A DNA stretch of 64,000 nt from Micromonospora sp. KC723. GTDB lineage: Bacteria > Actinomycetota > Actinomycetes > Mycobacteriales > Micromonosporaceae. The notes under the pieces are model-generated. The model had not been told where the DNA came from. It was given only the letters and a program-made list of their open reading frames with translations, and ran no database searches. Shown piece by piece: positions 62,433 through 64,000 of the stretch (position 1 is its first letter; the number at the start of each line of letters is the position of its first letter). Position numbers and translations under genes: made by a program. The DNA is taken from NCBI RefSeq assembly GCF_004348595.1, contig NZ_SMKD01000002.1, positions 62,001-126,000 on the forward strand, read 5' to 3'.

Positions 62433-63251
62433 ATGGTTTCCAGATTCACCGTACGGCGGGTGCTCGCGGCCGTGCTCGCCACGATCACCGGCCTGACCGT
62501 GGCGCAGGCTCCGGCCGCCGCCGTGTCGCTGACCGAGCACATCGGCACCCAGGCCATCATCGGCACCGATGGCCGTTACCCGGTCGATCCGGCGGCCTAT
62601 CCCGCTACCGCGACCGTCCTTCTCACCTTCTCGTACTACGATCACGGCGGTCAGTGGAAGGCGGGCCGCTGCACCGGCTGGGTGTCCGGCCACCATGATC
62701 GCAGCACCACCATCATCACGGCTGGCCACTGCGTCTACGGTGCGGAGACCGGAATCTGGCACAGCAACTATCACGTCCACGTCGGCGGCCCGAATGCGAT
62801 CATCTGCCCGGCCAGGGTCCTCTACAAGGCGGCGCGTTGGGGTGGTCCGCCCGTTCCCGAGTACGACTACGGCGCCGTCAAGGTCGACTGCCGGCCGTCG
62901 GGGCAGCCCCTCGGGCAGCTGACGGGCGCCTATGGATACTCGACGAACTACATCTTCGCCGGCACCGCGGTGCGGACCCAGGGCTTCCCCAATGACAAGC
63001 AGTCCACGCCCTGGTTGCAGTGGGCAGCCGATGGTGTCGTCGGTCCCTCCACCGCGCAGCGGCTCTCCTACGACAACGACACTTTCTTTGGTCAGAACGG
63101 TTCACCGGTCTACGTGCCGGCCGTGCCCGGCTGTGGCCCATGCGTCACGGCCATCAACGGCAACTATCCCGACCCCAACCTGAACTTGAACTACGGTGTG
63201 CGGATAACCACCGAGGTTCACCGAGACATCCGTAACTGGACGTTTCTGTGA
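62433..63251 (+). CDS. Secreted trypsin-like serine protease (S1, V8-like)
   Basis: 272 residues from ATG 62433; an ATG six codons upstream is also in frame. Signal peptide to about residue 30 (VLAAVLATITGLTVAQAPAA). The catalytic triad is H99 in TIITAGHCVYG, D145 in EYDYGAVKVDC and S224 in FFGQNGSPVYVP. Disulphide-type pairs are C80-C100 and C234/C237. The GNSGSP box is GQNGSP here, with asparagine-glycine before the serine as in V8-like members. An extracellular endopeptidase; specificity unknown. Confidence 0.9.
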   Translation: MVSRFTVRRVLAAVLATITGLTVAQAPAAAVSLTEHIGTQAIIGTDGRYPVDPAAYPATATVLLTFSYYDHGGQWKAGRCTGWVSGHHDRSTTIITAGHCVYGAETGIWHSNYHVHVGGPNAIICPARVLYKAARWGGPPVPEYDYGAVKVDCRPSGQPLGQLTGAYGYSTNYIFAGTAVRTQGFPNDKQSTPWLQWAADGVVGPSTAQRLSYDNDTFFGQNGSPVYVPAVPGCGPCVTAINGNYPDPNLNLNYGVRITTEVHRDIRNWTFL

Positions 63252-63309
63252 CCTGAGCTTCCGCATGAGTGGAAATCGTTGAGCTCCTGCCAGCGGGTCG
63301 CTGTCAGCG

Positions 63310-64000
63310 TCAAGGCCACCCCACGATGTCGCCCACGGCTCGGCTGTACGTCCGCCCCAGCGTTAACCCCGACGACCCACCCAGGCCGGGGGAAGTGATG
63401 CCGCCGGCATCGGCTCGTTGGGGACCCCGGCTTGAAACCTGCCGGCGAGGGTCGCACGTGGACCTGGATGCCGACGCGCTCTCGTTCCACACCGCGATCG
63501 CGATGCTGTTGTCGCCGCGCGGCTTGAGGATGCCGTTGGGCACCACGAACGTGTTCTGCGGTCCGCGGTGGTTGATGTACTGGCCGACGTTCCAGCCGTT
63601 GACGAAGATCGTCGCGCGGAAGCGGCGCGCCGGGTCGCCGGTGATCCGCAGACCGACCGAGGTGTCTTGGTCCGCCCGCAGATCCAGTTCGACGTTGGTG
63701 CGGTACCAGGTCACGCCGGCGGGCTGGGTGGCCGGCAGCGTGCTGATCTGCCAGTTCGCATCCGGAAAGCCGGGCAGCGACCAGCCGTGGTTCTCGCCGT
63801 ACAGGCCGCCTTGTTGTACGAGCCGAGCCTGCCGGTCCTGTGGGCCGTACGTGGCCAAGCCCGCGCCGAGCGCCCGGTCACGCGCGATGCCGGCGTCGTC
63901 GAGCAGGCGGTGTATCCGGTCAGCCACCACGGGCAGCGCCTGCTCCGGTGGCATCAACGATGTGCCCGGTAGGGAGCTGCTGGCTACCGACGCCCGGTGA
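63310..64000 (-). CDS. GH35 beta-galactosidase C-terminal part, runs off the right edge
   Basis: The frame is open from the right edge (HRASVASSSLPGTSLMPPEQ) down to a stop at 63310. The strong part is GGLYGENHGWSLPGFPDANW, PAGVTWYRTNVELDL, FRATIFVNGWNVGQYINHRG and VVPNGILKPRGDNSIAIAVW. These are the C-terminal jelly-roll (D4/D5) signatures of GH35 beta-galactosidases. After VWNESAS the expected family ending is lost and 55 residues of unrelated sequence follow, so a frameshift near 63485 is likely. The catalytic barrel lies outside the window. Confidence 0.75.
   Translation of the reverse strand, partial: HRASVASSSLPGTSLMPPEQALPVVADRIHRLLDDAGIARDRALGAGLATYGPQDRQARLVQQGGLYGENHGWSLPGFPDANWQISTLPATQPAGVTWYRTNVELDLRADQDTSVGLRITGDPARRFRATIFVNGWNVGQYINHRGPQNTFVVPNGILKPRGDNSIAIAVWNESASASRSTCDPRRQVSSRGPQRADAGGITSPGLGGSSGLTLGRTYSRAVGDIVGWP

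Overview
The window is high-GC DNA from a filamentous actinomycete, most likely a Micromonosporaceae- or Streptomyces-like genome. Evidence for this is the strongly GC-biased third codon positions, frequent GTG starts, ATGA/GTGA stop-start overlaps, many LysR/TetR/ECF-sigma/SpoIIE-type regulators, secreted peptidases, and a remnant of an actinobacterial type I-E CRISPR repeat. The genus is an inference. No rRNA or tRNA gene was seen.

Region 1 (1-18.5 kb) is an accessory mosaic. Intact genes are a PhyH dioxygenase (cut by the left edge), a GyrI-like protein, an aldo/keto reductase divergent from a TetR gene with three related operator-like boxes between them, a flavin oxidoreductase, two LysR regulators, an SDR, a FetB-like permease, two GNATs and a lipoprotein. 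Between them lie many broken genes: a tyrosine recombinase, a SigJ-type sigma factor, an epimerase, an RHS repeat cut by an ISL3 remnant, a LuxR regulator, an ene-reductase, an esterase, an IS3 OrfA and an MMPL transporter.

Region 2 (18.6-37.2 kb) has a two-repeat orphan CRISPR remnant, a 5'-truncated FtsX-type permease and an 810-residue PAS-PAS-GAF-PP2C-HATPase protein. It also has an ECF sigma factor flanked by two paralogous membrane-anchored proteins, a frameshifted cyclase, a two-component system divergent from an ABC ATPase/permease pair, and a large secreted subtilase.

Region 3 (37.6-46.1 kb) is the most interesting part. It is an eight-gene operon with no intergenic base: MFS exporter, radical SAM protein with a twitch-type C-terminal cysteine set, acyl carrier protein, ATP-grasp ligase, Gfo/Idh/MocA dehydrogenase, APH-like kinase, GT-B glycosyltransferase and a free-standing condensation protein. 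It has no adenylation, ketosynthase or precursor-peptide gene. The carrier protein/ATP-grasp/twitch radical SAM combination recalls the BtrI/BtrJ/BtrN part of butirosin biosynthesis. I infer that it makes a small sugar- or cyclitol-containing metabolite acylated from a carrier-bound amino acid. A six-codon leader ORF with a good ribosome binding site overlaps the first start codon.

Region 4 (46.1-64 kb) returns to accessory content. It holds hydrolases, an F420-type oxidoreductase, a GNAT, a DinB-fold protein, an ArsR-like regulator with a divergent hydrolase, and a secreted HNH nuclease. It also holds a decayed multidomain glycoside hydrolase, a metzincin-like and a trypsin-like secreted protease, a 14-TM MFS exporter, remnants of an integrase, a helix-turn-helix partner and a resolvase, and the C-terminal part of a GH35 beta-galactosidase at the right edge.

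Many genes outside the operon carry single-base frameshifts, whereas the operon has none. This could be real decay in a variable chromosomal region or, in some cases, sequencing error. Resequencing would decide.
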